Below, in pieces: positions 1 to 13,100 of a DNA stretch of 64,000 bases (position 1 is the first letter of the stretch; every line of letters begins with the position of its first letter). The DNA lies in the NCBI RefSeq assembly GCF_000764305.2, contig NW_025934535.1:124001-188000 (forward strand), written 5' to 3'. Below the pieces are notes generated by a model. The model ran no database searches. It was not told where the DNA came from and saw only the letters and a program-made list of their open reading frames with translations. The translations under genes and the position numbers were made by a program. The stretch comes from Hyalella azteca (Eukaryota > Arthropoda > Malacostraca > Amphipoda > Hyalellidae).

Positions 1-1791
1 ATGAAGAAGATATCTTTTCACCTTTCTTTCTGTCGTGTCTTCAAGAGTACATAGTTTACTAGATGTGGCACGGTATAATTGATGACATTATTATTTTTTT
101 CTGCATGAGGAACATTAACTTCTGCATATTAACAAATAATTGCCCAATATCACCTTTTAACACTTTATATATTGTTGTATACTACAATAAAATTTTATTG
201 TTCTATTAGTAATGAAGGTAAATATAATTGTCTGAATGATAACATGGAGGCGAACCTATTACCTTTAGCTGCGCTAATTTAAATGCTCATCAATTATACA
301 TTGGTGTTGAAAATTGTGATGAAGCGCAAGAAATAAGTTATTCTTTACAAAAACTGATTTAAAGAGACGAGCGTTTGCCCCTCAAGACGAGCTTTACTAG
401 TCGTCAAAGTCAGATTTAAAGGGCTAATGAGCAGACTGATCTTCAAGCCTCATTAGGAAACTACGAAATCGCTTTGTTTTATTCTCTCTGTTGCCAGAGA
501 AAAGCGATACCTCCAGGAGAAAATATTACACGATTTTTGCCGGAGCTGATAAACACTTCAAATAAGCAGTATTAATAACCTTGGCAATCGTGCCGTTCGT
601 GGTTATTCAGCGCAAAGTTATTACGCGGATTTTTTTGTAACTTCCGGATGAAGAAATGAAGAAATGGAAGAGTTTTTTTTATTTCAAGTAGGCAAATCAG
701 TTTCGTAATCGGGAAATTTTGCTGGACGTTTTCATACAGTTTCAATATTCTTAGAGATTGGCACGTAATTTCCAACTTTAATTTAATTCTTCTTATGGCT
801 TTGCGCATGATATGCCAGATATGTAGACACGCATTAAATATCATACAGCAAATTTACCGTGATAATTGGAACAGATAGATAATTGGGACCTGAACATTCA
901 TTTGCAGTGACGAGCTGACAGCTGCGCATTGTATTTCCAATTACCTGCTTTATGCTCATCAAAAAATATTTGAACGATTCATTCAATGAAATTTATCAGA
1001 ATAGTTGCATTGTATCCAATTATGTTTTTTCAATAATATCATCGATTTGCTGCAACAACAATTTAAAATAATATACGAAAAAATTGTTTATCTTTCTGTT
1101 ATTACACACACGTCGGTGGACAGCAGCATCACTAATTGGGCTAAAAAGTGCGTAATCTTGCATCATAGCCTGACATTAGCGCTCATTTCACACGAAACTA
1201 TGGATATTATTTAGTCACCCATGGCTCAGGAAACGATTGATCATGAGTAAGATAAGTGTGGTATCGCGTGACCGACGCTAAAGTTCAAAGATAATACATG
1301 GGGTAAAATAGCTTCTTAATTGATTACTGTCACGAAATTTATTATGACATGATAATATACTGATCATAAGACGTCTGCTGAGACGCAGTCTTCGTCACGG
1401 CATGTAAAAAAATGTCGGATTAAAACATTCGATTTTGAAGTCTGTTTAGACTTGAAAATTGAAGAATTTAATTCAAAAATTACCTTAAAGTATCAATACT
1501 AAATACCATTATAATCCAGCAACAAATAGTCATATCACTATTTACATTTCGCCATAAAATGCATTAGGCTTAATTCGAAGTGACAGAATTTTTCTAAATT
1601 CAAATTACCATTGCATTTGTAACCAATGACCGATGCATTCATGTTCCGGGCAATATAAAACGACGAAACATGGTCACGTCATACATATTATGGATCAATT
1701 CTATTTAATAACTCGTCAATTTCAGGAGCTGCTAGAAGCCTTCACAAACCCACGTCAGACGTTAGTTCCAGACAGCATTATTAGAGCTCAT
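1..1791. other. Upstream AT-rich DNA, no gene recognised
   Basis: Only short, composition-driven open frames are present. No homology, RNA gene or repeat structure stood out. Confidence 0.6.
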
Positions 1792-1906
1792 ACTTACGCG
1801 CTCAGAACTCGTGGACTTACGCGCCCAGAACTCGTCGACTTACGCGCCCAGAACTCGTCGACTTACGCGCCCAGAACTCGTCGACTTACGCGCCCAGAAC
1901 TCGTCG
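1792..1906 (+). repeat. 23-bp minisatellite, 5 units
   Basis: The unit acttacgcgcccagaactcg plus tcg is repeated five times with two substitutions in the first unit. It abuts the next satellite, and its last unit merges into it through the shared start actta/acttg. Confidence 0.93.
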
Positions 1907-2590
1907 ACTTACTTGCGTGTAGAGCTTTGTACTTGCGTGTAGACCTTTGTACTTGCGTGTAGACCTTTGTACTTGCGTGTAGACTTTTATACTTGCGTGT
2001 GAACTTCTGTACTTGCGTGTAGACCTTTGTACTTGCGTGTAGACCTTTGTACTTGCGTGTAGACCTATATACTTGCGTGTTAAATTTGGTACTTGCGTGT
2101 AGATCTTGTACTTGCGTGTAGACCTTTGTACTTGCGTGTAAACCTTTTTACTTGCGTGTAGACCTTTGTTTTTGCATGTAGACCTTTGTATTTGCGTGTA
2201 GACTTTTGTACTTGCGTGTAGACCTTTGTACTTGCGTGTAGACCTTTATACTTGCGGATGAACCTTTGTACTTGCGTGTAGACCTTTGTACTTGCGTGTA
2301 GACCTTTGTACTTGCGTGTAGACCTTTATACTTGCGTGTGAACCTTGGTACTTGCGTGTAGACCTTTGTACTTGCGTGTAGACCTTTGTACTTGCGTGTG
2401 AACCTTTGCACTTGCGTGTAGACCTTTGTACTTGCGTGTAGACCTTTAAACATGCGTGTAGACCTTTGTACTTGCGTGTAGACCTTTAAACTTGCGTGTA
2501 GACCTTTCTACTTGCGTGTAGACCTTTAAACTTGCGTGTAGACCTTTGTACTTGCGTGTAGACCTCTAAACTTGTGTGTAGACCTTGGCG
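1907..2590 (+). repeat. 20-bp satellite, about 34 units
   Basis: The unit acttgcgtgtagacctttgt is repeated about 34 times with scattered substitutions, then decays into gtgaagacatttgc units to about 2640. The long minus-strand frame here is a repeat product, not a gene. Confidence 0.97.
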
Positions 2591-2640
2591 TGAAGACATT
2601 TGCGTGAAGACATTTGCGTGTGCTGAAGTGCGTGTACCGT

Positions 2641-4744
2641 GGCTCCTCCAGTGCGTCGATTAAGGATAACTGTAATTCCATCATCATGTCATGTCAAGTT
2701 TTGCCATCAATTTAATCCCCGAAAATATTGTGTGAAGGCCGGTGAGTATGTCACGATTCCTTCAGTATCAATATTTTCAATTTTCTGATTCCTATTTTCT
2801 GTTATTTATTATTAAGTGCTCATTTATGTGTAATTTGTTCACAATTATGTAAGGTTTTTTGTACTCTACCTATATGAATAATTTAACTTTTGTCGTCATT
2901 ATTTTTGAACAAATCCTAGAGAATAAATAAATAAGCAATTAAATGAAACTACGCAATGTTCAACATCGTTAACTTCTATCATTTACAGCACTAGCACCTG
3001 TTTATTGCAGTTGATTGATAGGTTCTTTCGTTCATTAATAATGCATAATCGAAAACTTTCTTCCTTGTTTATATTTCATAATTGCTAATTTAAATAAGTT
3101 TCAAATATATTGGCTGTTGTTATTTACGAATTATCTGCACAAGCGCTATATTTCACGGACTAGGATTCCTGCTTCCATTCTGCATTCCTTCATTAAAGAA
3201 CCGTCGGCATAATATCAGTGCATAAATTTCCCAGGCGAAAAAGGTCAAGTTATGCATGATATGAACCATCTGTTGTGGCCGAGAAAAAGTCGCACCACCT
3301 GTAAAACCATTTACTTGTTCCTCCTAAACCCGACAAACTACGAGGTGGCAAGCGGCGTAAAAAGAACCTAACATACTGGGACTCCCGGAGTATGGCACTG
3401 AGTTAGGTCCCTGATATTTTGAAATATTATTTATATTTTTCCCAGTTATTTTAGTTACTGCACGAAGTTATATGCCAATCTCCGTCTATGCCTCTCAGGT
3501 TAAAATGATTTAACAACATAGAATAAAAAAGTTATTACATTTTTTCAGCTTGGAATAAAATGATCTGGGACAAAGACACATGTTTGAAGATTGTCATTCA
3601 TTCATTGACGATCTTAAAATTCATAAATTTCTATTAATTCTTCTTTGAACAATGAATTTTATACTACTGTGCCATTTCTGAAATGCTTCCAACATTTCTG
3701 AGATGAACAAGCGGGGGTTTAATTATTCATTTGACATTTAATTTTAAAGAACGGCATTAGTTGTCCATTGACATTGCACGAATAAGACTTCCATGTGAGA
3801 GATTTTTAATTAGCCATTCATGAAGCAATTTTAATTAATCCTTTAAAAACGTGCCTGGAGACTTTTGATGTCATTAATGAAATATATCATCTCGGATTAT
3901 ACCAAAAATTCGTGAGCTACTGAACGCGCACTTAGAACTTTCTTCTTCGCGAAATGAATCTTTATGTGCTTATGTTTTATTCCCGTGCTTATGGTTGTTG
4001 CATATTATATGCAGATATCACTTCGAGCTAAAAGAATTTTTTGTTGTTGTATTTAGCGCATTACAGAAATTATCCGCTTCAGGGGCGAAGACTTTCAGCA
4101 CTGGTAAATATCATCCTTTGAAATCCTCGTTCACTTTCAGTTTTAGTTAGTTTCAGAAATGATCACTTCGAGGATTATTTTCTAGACTTGCTATTACCTG
4201 CACTGTTTACCACTCCCTCAAACGAACACTTTCACAGGGTATAACTTTTATGTGAAAAAAATTAAATATTCGCAGGGGTGATTGTATCCATCAGTGATCA
4301 CCCTCAATGGTGATAATTTAAATTGTGTGTCACTTTCAGGAATGAGCATTCGGAACAGTGAACACCTCAACGTTTATCATTTCCAATTATGATTACTACC
4401 AACGTTTGTAACTTTCTCGGGTAATATTTGATTACCCATTAAGTTCACTTTCATTTGATGTTCACTTTCAACAATAATCGCGTTTAGAAGTGATCACGCT
4501 CAACAGAAATCGTTTTATCACTTTCAGCATTGATCTGATCACGTTCACCAACGATCACTTCTTTGCAAAATCAGTGTCAACTACTTGAAAATGATTGCAA
4601 TCATCAGTAATCACTCTCAGCAAATAACTATATCATTCTATATTTTATACGATACTATATATACCATTATTGATAGCTGTCACCTCTTATCATTCTCATC
4701 AATGCGTCGCATTTACATTCAGATTTGCATAGTCTTCTTTTGTG
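2641..4744. other. AT-rich DNA with a degenerate gatcact/tttcag repeat
   Basis: No gene recognised. About 4130-4610 holds many loose repeats of tgatcact and cactttcag, suggesting an old decayed satellite. Confidence 0.5.
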
Positions 4745-4756
4745 GGCGCCTCATTG

Positions 4757-5135
4757 AAGGCGTATTGCGCTTCAGGTCGAGATGTTCGTCCTCAAACGAA
4801 CTCGTGTCTTCAGAATTCGAATAATCTGAGTACTTGAGAGCCACTTTGAGTACCTGGATAACTGAAGCCTGCATCTAATATGGCGTCCGTCTTCCAAATT
4901 TTCACAGCTGATAGAACTAGTCTAAATCCAATTTCACAAATTTTTTTTTGTTTTTGACATTTTTCAACGGCACATAAACTAATAAACACACCAGTTCATT
5001 TTGAAATCTATCAAAATCTGCCTAATGGCAGATTTTAATCTAATGGCAGATTTTTAATCAATTAATTGTATTGGCTTTTTTGCGTAACCACATAAATGCT
5101 GCGAATAAATCAATTGAATGGGGCTAAAGATTTTT
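4757..5135 (+). repeat. Direct repeat family B, copy 1
   Basis: Starts near gcgtattgcgcttcaggtcg and matches 5228-5572 with small indels, including aatatggcgtc and catttttcaa blocks. Confidence 0.85.
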
Positions 5136-5227
5136 GCTAACATTCAATATTATCGGGATGACTTCACGCAATCTTTATTCCAGGATCGCTGAGCATAAGG
5201 GCAGGAGTTGTAGGACCGGACATAGAC

Positions 5228-5572
5228 TGCGTATTGCGCTTCAAGTCGAGATGTTCGTCGTCAAACGAACTCGCGCCTTCAGAATTTGAATAATCAGAGT
5301 ACTTGAGTGCCACTTTGAGTACTGAAGCCTACATCTAATATGGCGTCTTTCAAATATTCACAGCTGATAGAACTAGTCTAAATCCAATTTCACAATTTTT
5401 ATTGTTTTTGACATTTTTCAACCGCACATAAACTAGAAAGTTCATTTTGGGATCTATCAAAATCTGACTAATGGTAAACTCTCAATGAATTTTATTGGCT
5501 TTCTTACGTAACCACATAAATGCTGCGAAAAAATCAATTGAATGGGGCTAAAGATTGTTGCTAAGCATCAAT
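5228..5572 (+). repeat. Direct repeat family B, copy 2
   Basis: The partner of 4757-5135, about 470 bp downstream, at roughly 90% identity by eye. No coding capacity. Confidence 0.85.
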
Positions 5573-5746
5573 ATTAGTGATGTAGAGAAGGAAACTTTGG
5601 AATTTTCAGAAATCAGCAGAGAGTTCGTGAGGGTGGCCGTATTATGCACATATTATTGAGGGTGGGTCATACACACATTTATTGACAATTTATAATACTT
5701 TTAGTTTCAGCAGACGCTTCAACAACCAACACATTTAGGTATTGAA

Positions 5747-5893
5747 GGGAATTCATGAATTAAAGATCTAATTTTCTCATATTATATGTCATGTTGCATC
5801 TTGAATTTTTATAATCATNTATGAATTAAAGATCTAATTTTCTCATATTATGTCATGTTGCATCTTGAATTCTTATGATCATTTCTCGCATTC
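5747..5893 (+). repeat. Duplicated flanks around an N gap
   Basis: About 70 bp (catgaattaaagatctaatt onward) occurs on both sides of the N at 5819 with few differences, as when contig ends fail to merge. Confidence 0.85.
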
Positions 5894-6261
5894 ATCCAAC
5901 AGGTATCTTTTTTGACTTGCAGGTTATAAAGCATAAATAGGGGCTAATAAACATATTCGAATATCTTTGAGCATCAGTCGTGATGACCCATGATAATCAA
6001 CCTCATTTATAAAATGATTTCCATCAAGCCTCTATGGAAATTTAAAGTGTGAGATGGAAACAAACCCCTTATAGTTTTCCTTGTAAATCCTCACTATGCG
6101 ACGTCCAGTGATCTCCCAGACGTCGTGTAATGTGCCAGGGTATTTCTGCCGCGTTGCAAACCATTATATTGATACCTCGACGACATCCAATAGAACTCCA
6201 CCGGAAGAAACCCTGTGGATTTTAATGAAGACATCGTCCGTGCGCAACGGTCGTTGGTAGC
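5894..6261 (+). other. agrn: Probable 5' flank / 5' UTR of the agrin-like gene
   Basis: Becomes less AT-rich toward the first coding exon. Holds the in-frame stop at 6226 and the promoter-like motifs listed above. The transcription start is unknown. Confidence 0.4.
5925..5979 (+). promoter_or_regulatory. Possible core promoter (TATA-like elements and arthropod-type initiator)
   Basis: A TATAAA lies at 5925-5930, further AT-rich TATA-like motifs at 5933-5951, and a TCAGTC initiator-like motif at 5974-5979, about 280 bp upstream of the proposed start codon. In AT-rich DNA such motifs arise often by chance. Transcript 5' ends are not visible, so this is only a candidate. Confidence 0.2.
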
Positions 6262-7105
6262 ATGTGTGATGTTTACAACTTGTACGGCCAAGCGCCCTCG
6301 AAAGATGCCGAGAGCACGCCTTTGACAATCATTTCCTCACACGTTCAGCTGGACCCGCAAGACTGCCAAGTTTCATTCACTTACCGCAGAAATGGATCGG
6401 TCGACTCGGGTCGTCTGTCTTTGCACAGTCAAGAGCAGGCGATTCATGCGTCCACGCTCAGGCCATCTTATGGGCGAAATGACATGCAGCCCATTAAAAC
6501 GGACCCTAAATACCAGTCGCAGACTCTGGACACAAGGGCCCTCCAGAGGTGCATGGACCCAACAAATTCAGAAACAAAATACATTGATTCCCGGGCTAGG
6601 GATTCAAGAACTGTCGATTCAAGAGAAGAAGGCAATGGACTTAGGCTTGGCACTGACCCGACCATATTACAGGACCGATGCGCAACACTTGACCGGCACG
6701 GGTTCAACGCGGGTCACCCTTATCATAAATTATCTCATCAAGATCTTCATTACTCGCAGCTGACGCTGACCCAAACCACGCCGCAAGTCATCACTCCGGA
6801 AACTATGGTACCTCTTCACTCCCTCACAGACTTGGGCGTAATATCCTACAGCAACTCCACGGAAACATTAAGTGCCTCTAACAAGCATCCTAACGGCGCA
6901 GCGCGACCGTACGGAATGCCGTCCTCGGGTTCTTGCAGTCGACTTGCAAAAAGAAGTTCTTCGTCTACCAGCCTCGGACTTGAAGCTGAGGATTCCCATG
7001 CCTGCTGCTGCTCGACCTGCGGCTGCTGGAAGATCTTCATCTCTCTCTTCATGTGCCTCGTCATCTTTGGCGCGGTCGTGGTCGCTCTCTACTTCGTCAT
7101 CAGAT
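6262..7105 (+). CDS. agrn: Agrin exon 1: cytoplasmic head and transmembrane segment (type II)
   Basis: The first 281 codons plus one base. An in-frame TGA at 6226-6228 precedes the ATG at 6262, which has A at -3, so this looks like a true initiation exon. Residues 1 to about 256 are polar, Ser/Thr-rich and have no signal peptide. A cysteine cluster (CCCSTCGCW, about 248-256) leads directly into a hydrophobic helix at about 258-280, followed by an Arg. This predicts a type II membrane protein with N-terminus inside. Vertebrate TM-agrin is also type II but has a much shorter cytoplasmic tail. The exon ends in phase 1 at a gtacgt donor; reading through instead gives a stop at 7132. The clustered Cys suggest palmitoylation (inference). 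Confidence 0.8.
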
Positions 7106-10100
7106 GTACGTGCGATTACTGTAACTCAAATTAACCGTAGTCGGCAGTCTCGCCATGATTAGACTTGTATAATTTCTTACATATCGTAGTAATATCGGTC
7201 TCTTTCATGCTTTGATCATAATATTACACCTATCTCGCTCTTTCATGGTCTCAAGAATGTAATTTTCATATTCTTCTTTGAGTTTGTGTTCATCCACATG
7301 AAAAAAATACAAAGCAAAGTAACGCGGGAAAGTTCACAAGGAACCGGAGTTTATCTTTGAGGTAAAAGGGTAACCCAGATCCACTCGTAACGCTCTTTCA
7401 ACGTCCGTGGTCAAAAGACTAACAAGTGCGACATAAACCTACGAAATAAACGGTTTTTAATTTACTAATACCATTTTTATTTAACAATAACTCAATCCTT
7501 GACTGTTAACTAAAAAAATCTGCGTTTAATATTTCGGTATTGTTCACGTACTGTAATGCCTTTATTTGAGATACTGAAATCAATAAAACATTTCCTTTTT
7601 TTTCAGATGCCCCTTACAAAAGCCTACCGATTTCCGAAGAAGGTAAGCTTTTCTCCATGCATTGTGTTTTAAAAGCTTTGAACCTCTCGATTTTTGTTTT
7701 CTGAGATGCAGCTTTCATGTACATTTTTGACTTTCCAGCTTTGGCCTAAAGCAAAGACGCCTGCTGTTCTGGATGGAGGCGTGGAAGCTCTTTATTTACC
7801 CTGAATGTTTTTTTTAAATAAGCACGAGGTGTTGTCACACAGGAGCAACCCACTCACTTGCTTGATGATGGGGTGAAAAAGTTATCCATCTTGCAGCTAT
7901 TTGGCATCCCCAAAATAATATTCCTGTGCAGTTTGAAATGAATCTCAATAGTGTTAAGCTTAAAGTGCAGTTTTCTGTTTTACTTTAAAGATTAATTTAT
8001 AAATTACTCCAAGTGTGTCTGAATGCAGAGCAAGTTTCTTAGCTTAAACGAGATTTTTGGCTTTAACTGAGCTTGTATTTAAACATGAAAGATTACTGAG
8101 CGCATGTTTCAACTAAATGCATGCATCTTATGCAAGTTAATCTAAAACCGAATAATTTCTTGTAATTTCCTAACGACGATAACGGATTATAGAATAGAGA
8201 ACATTTTAAATCCTTTTCGCTAATACTTGCTTTTTAAGGGCGCTGCCTATCTATTTTGTTGATTCTCTTCTGCTTTGTTGATTCGAATCAGACCAAAAAA
8301 ATTCAATGGCCTTGCTATTTTCTATTTAAACTTAGAAATAAATCACTTATCCGTAAGACGATTGAGCGACTTATCAAATGGAACCCACATTGAGTGATGT
8401 TTGCCTCTGAATTTGAAATCATTAGGTGAATATTTTTCTGCAAAACAAGATAAAAACTCCTGTGCCAATAAAAACTATAATCACAATTTATCATTTTTAA
8501 ACAGATCATCCTGATAAGGCAGGGTAAATCAATAGAATTTCTGGAACCGTTGCAAAGAATATCATTTAGCTGGTGAATTGCATTGGTAGAAAAAAACATG
8601 CATCACAAGACATTTATGCTGGTCTACTGTCATTTTGAATTGAATAATGCAGAGCTAAATCTTCTCCCTCTGTTGCCGGTGTCCATAAACCTTAACCAAA
8701 CCAGACGTTATTCAGTTGTCAGAGGGTATTGACCAACTTTATTTGAATCAATCCCATATTTTACCATGTTGCTTCGAGACTCTTTGGAGTTATAATTATG
8801 ATATTTTCTATTTTCATTCGCTTCTAGAATTTCTTAACTTAAAATCTGTCTCTATCTTCATTTTTCTTTATGAAAAAAATAACCCAAGGCTTACGTATTT
8901 TTAGCAGAAGACTGGAAATAAATATTTTTAGTTTTCAATCCGTGATTTTGTTTAAATTGTAGAGAAAGTAATTTCAACGTACTGATTCAAATTTAAAATT
9001 TTTAATATACGTGGTGAAAGGTGCGTTATTTGGGCTTGCTATTTCACACGCAGAGAGAAAGTTCATTTTTGAAATGTACTCGTTTTAAGTATATATCAAT
9101 AATATTAGTTATAAGTAATAATATTCAAGTTTCAGTAATATTAGTTACAATTTGTTGCTCCTGTTGTGATTGGTTTTGTTTTTACAGTCGGGATTTTGAT
9201 TCTGCACGCAAATACTAGAAAATACAAGCTTGCAGTGAGTTCTCAAAATCACAATCCAGTTGTATTTAATGTCGATCAAGTAAAAATGTATAACCAAATC
9301 AGATTCGTATTCCTAATAAACACGTGAACTCATTGAGTGAATATGTCATTGCTGCCATACAATGATATTTCGATAAATTAACTAAAGTTTTTCATGCAAA
9401 TCTATATTCCTTCGATACATAATACTTGTTTTAAAAAGGTATGGATGTATCTCAGGATGTAAAAAAAAAACTATTTTCGGAAAAAATCACATCCGTCGTC
9501 TTGAAATTTAGTGTAATATAGCTAATTAAAAGGATTGCCATTATTTTTTGGGTGCACAGCACATGTCGCTCGTAATTTAAAATATTTCGAACTCGGTTTC
9601 AACTCAGCGTGTAACTTTCCTCTCTTCTCAGCAAGTAAAGTTTGAACTCTAGAACTTTGCAGCTTGGCACACATTGGCAAGTTTTTTAAACTGTTTTTCT
9701 TGGAGATTTTCCTAAAGTTTGTCTGAAACAGACACTCCTTTTTCCTTAACTATGAGTTCAGCGAAATTAAATTGAAAATTCGAGCTTACAGATTACCGAT
9801 AAAACTTGAGTGTCGGGGCATGAAGGAAAGCTCGCTCTCGCTACGCTAGCTGTCTCGCTATATCTGCACCCTGTAAAAACGGGCATTTTTAAAAGGGATA
9901 TTCAGCAATTTTTCTTCTTCCTGGAATGACATTTTGTAGGCATCTGTACGCCGGTGAACCTACTTGATGTGTTACGATCTCTCTGCCTCCAGAGCCTGGT
10001 CGTTAGTTATGTCAATTAATGCAAAGTAAAGCTATTCAGCGAACTTGACTGAGGAGGCAGCGACGCTTCTTACAAGACCGATCAAGCCCACAAGCCCACA

Positions 10101-13100
10101 TCGTGTGCTGAGGGTTCGAGTTCATCAGATTTGACCCAGCAAGTTGCTAAGAGGAACAACTTCAAAGTTGTTTCCAACGTTTAGAGGACTGCGAGAACGC
10201 TTTCAGACTTGCATTTTAACCTGCTAATCGTGCTGGCCTTGTGTCTTGATTCTTCAGATCAAATAACTATCGGCCATGGCTTCGCTCACAACCCTTAGTT
10301 TCTAAATTATCGTAAAAAATAAATGCAGCAATATCGATTCTCTATCGAGCAAAGAGCAACAATTTCTGTCTTTCGTTTGCCTTTCTGCCTGGCAACAGTC
10401 TTTTTGGTTCTCTCCATTCAGATGGCGTCCGCGTCCAAAGGTTTTAGTGGAAACGATGTCTTCTTGATATATAATAAAGTCAGTAAGACAGCTGGGAATA
10501 ACTTATCTGCTAATTTATATCTTGTGTGCTATCGTTTTTGCATTTTCAAATTCAAAGTCCTCTTTCACAAATCTTTCTTCTTTTTTCGTCACTTATTATT
10601 TTCTCCAAAATGAAAAAAAAACTCTGCGTTGATATGTGACTTTTAATCCAAATTCATTATTCACTCACTTATTTATTTCCAATTATTTCTCGAAGAAACT
10701 ATCTTTCAAAGTATTTGAAACGCTCAAAATGCCTCACATTGAGCTGACTCGATCGCATTATTAAGCGTGCAAGCCTCTCTTAAGAGCTTCCGAAGCGCTT
10801 CGATCACTGTTTCCGCAATACACGAGGCAATTTATCGCAGCGCTTCTCAATCGTTTTTCGTCTTGGCCGAAAGTACCGCCCACAACGGTGATCTGTCTGT
10901 CACATAAATCAAGTTTCTTACAAGCAACGATGAGACACTTCATTTTTCATGGCTTGGATATTACGGCTAAGAGTTTTGTAGGGATTTTCTGGAATTTTCG
11001 TTCTGTTCTGGCACTTTTTGCATTTCGGTTAAAACGCGGGAATCTTCTTAGGTTTAAACGATCTGCGTAGAGAAGGCTACCTTAATTGCATGGTAGTTGA
11101 GGGAACGGTTAAATGCTACCAGAATTTTTAATCATTGCAATACTTTTTTTCGAGTCTAATAAAGAGAGCGGAATATTTGTGGTCTTTAATATTCACGTTT
11201 CCATAGGTTATTGGGCGCAGAATTTATCCAGATGTCAATGGATTTCTTTAAGCGCATATTATTATTTTTTCAATAGTTCCTACAATATTTTACTTAATTT
11301 TGAGGATTCTCAATTTTTTTTACTCGCCAGATTTTTCTACTGATGGCGATCCGTGCTTGAAAATTCATTTTTCTGGGTTTCAATTATTGCATGCATGCAT
11401 TTCCTCAGAAAGTAAGAAGACCTCGAGACCGTTGCATCAGCGTACAAATTCTGCTATTCAATGACACAACCAAATATTTTGGAAGTCTGGTAAATTTTTC
11501 TTGCAAAGAATTAGCTCGCATTCACGAATAAACCAAACAAACGACCAATTTTATCTAATCATCCTGACGAATTCGTGGATAAAATATTCGTTGGCGCGGC
11601 ATTCGTGCCAACCTCGACACCAATTAGTGCATTTGTGCTGAATTGTCAGCGTAATTGTAAGTGAAATTGTAAATTTTTTACGAAGAAATGTATTATTAAA
11701 TAAACGGTAAATTTCTCGGATAGGACACAAAAGATGGTTCTATTATTCTCTGCTTCTGAGGCTTTTAATGCAAAATAAAATGTTACCGGGAATTTTAAAG
11801 TAAATGTACCGGTGAAAGTCCGGAGTCTAGGCTTTTAGAGATGAAGCGGCTTTTATGGGATGCTGTTGTTGGCTTTTTAGTTAAAAGCGCCAGAAGTAAA
11901 AATTGCAGCCTGAGTGTGCTTGTCTAATGGCTTGCTCTCATAATTAGTGACAGCCTAAAATATTATGTAGGCCTCTACATAGCGTCATCTCATTTAGTGA
12001 CAGCCGGTGAAACTCGTGCTGCGGCACTGGCGCGTGCGAAACTCCTAGTAATATTTGTGAACGGCTTGTCTAACGACTGTAATTAAAATAATGCGACAAA
12101 ATTGGCCCCCATAAAATAATGAAGACTAACTCCATTATCTGGAGCATGACTATTTTCCGTGAACCTAATTGTGTGGAGGATATTTCCTTGCCACTTCGTG
12201 GCATCAACAATCTGCCAGCACGCGACTCGTGCACTTATTGTAGGAGTGATTAAAGTTTGTTCAAGTTTTGATATGGTTAAACTATGGAAATTTACAACTA
12301 TGTGCTCGGGTAATCATCAGACCGTGAAGAATAAATCAATTACGACTGATTGCAAGCAAAAATCAGTCGTAATACTCGCTCTGGTGAAAGTACACACTCT
12401 TTGTTTCAAAGAAGTAATTTTTCGAAACGGGAAAAAAACATCAAGCTAATAATAAACAACATGTGTTTTCACTAATGTGTTTTTGTTTTGGTTTCATATC
12501 AAGTCTACATGATTATAAAGGTCTCACTGAAATTGCTAAACAAAATACGTATAGTTTACTTTATTAAATCAGTACCAGCAACGCCTATTGAAAAACTCAT
12601 CTAACCAGAAAATTTGCCTACCCTCTGGCTGATTGGTTTTGCCAAAGTTTCTGCCTTGAATTTATCCTCAATAATCGAATAAATTATCGATTGCTGTAGC
12701 TTAAAAACACAAGCCTCGGGAATTTCCCTCATGGTACTTTCCTCTACCTTTCTTTGTTGTTCCACTTTGCGTGGCTTGCACAAAATAAGCGAGAGTTCCA
12801 CGAAACAGAATTTCAATTTGTTGGATAGAAATGTTTCTTTTCACTTGTTATTATTGAATCTTCATTAGTGTAATATACATGATTTTTCTATGTTTTAGTG
12901 GACTTTTAAAATTTTGTATTCTCCGATCAACTCGAGTATTTATTCTCGTTTATCTATGCGACATCATCCGTGATTTTTTTTCTCAAAACTTCTTCACAAG
13001 CGATGCCACAGTTATCGATATTTTCATGAAGCCTTTGAAGTCTTAGGCGTCTTTAAATTCCCTCCCCAGGGTAAAATGCCTGCACTTGGGGTAAGATTAT

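Noticed and set aside
2148..2453. 101-codon minus-strand open frame
   Set aside because: It is a translation of the 20-bp satellite and has no non-repeat sequence.
1792..2590. Possible CRISPR-like array
   Set aside because: The units are contiguous with no unique spacers, and the context is animal intron/intergenic DNA.
10100..10140. gggttcgagttc, resembling a tRNA T-loop
   Set aside because: Flanking sequence does not fold into a cloverleaf.
10323..10500. Signal-peptide exon for a secreted agrin isoform
   Set aside because: The hydrophobic N-terminus would fit, but the following residues look like a sulfotransferase and no good phase 1 donor is present.
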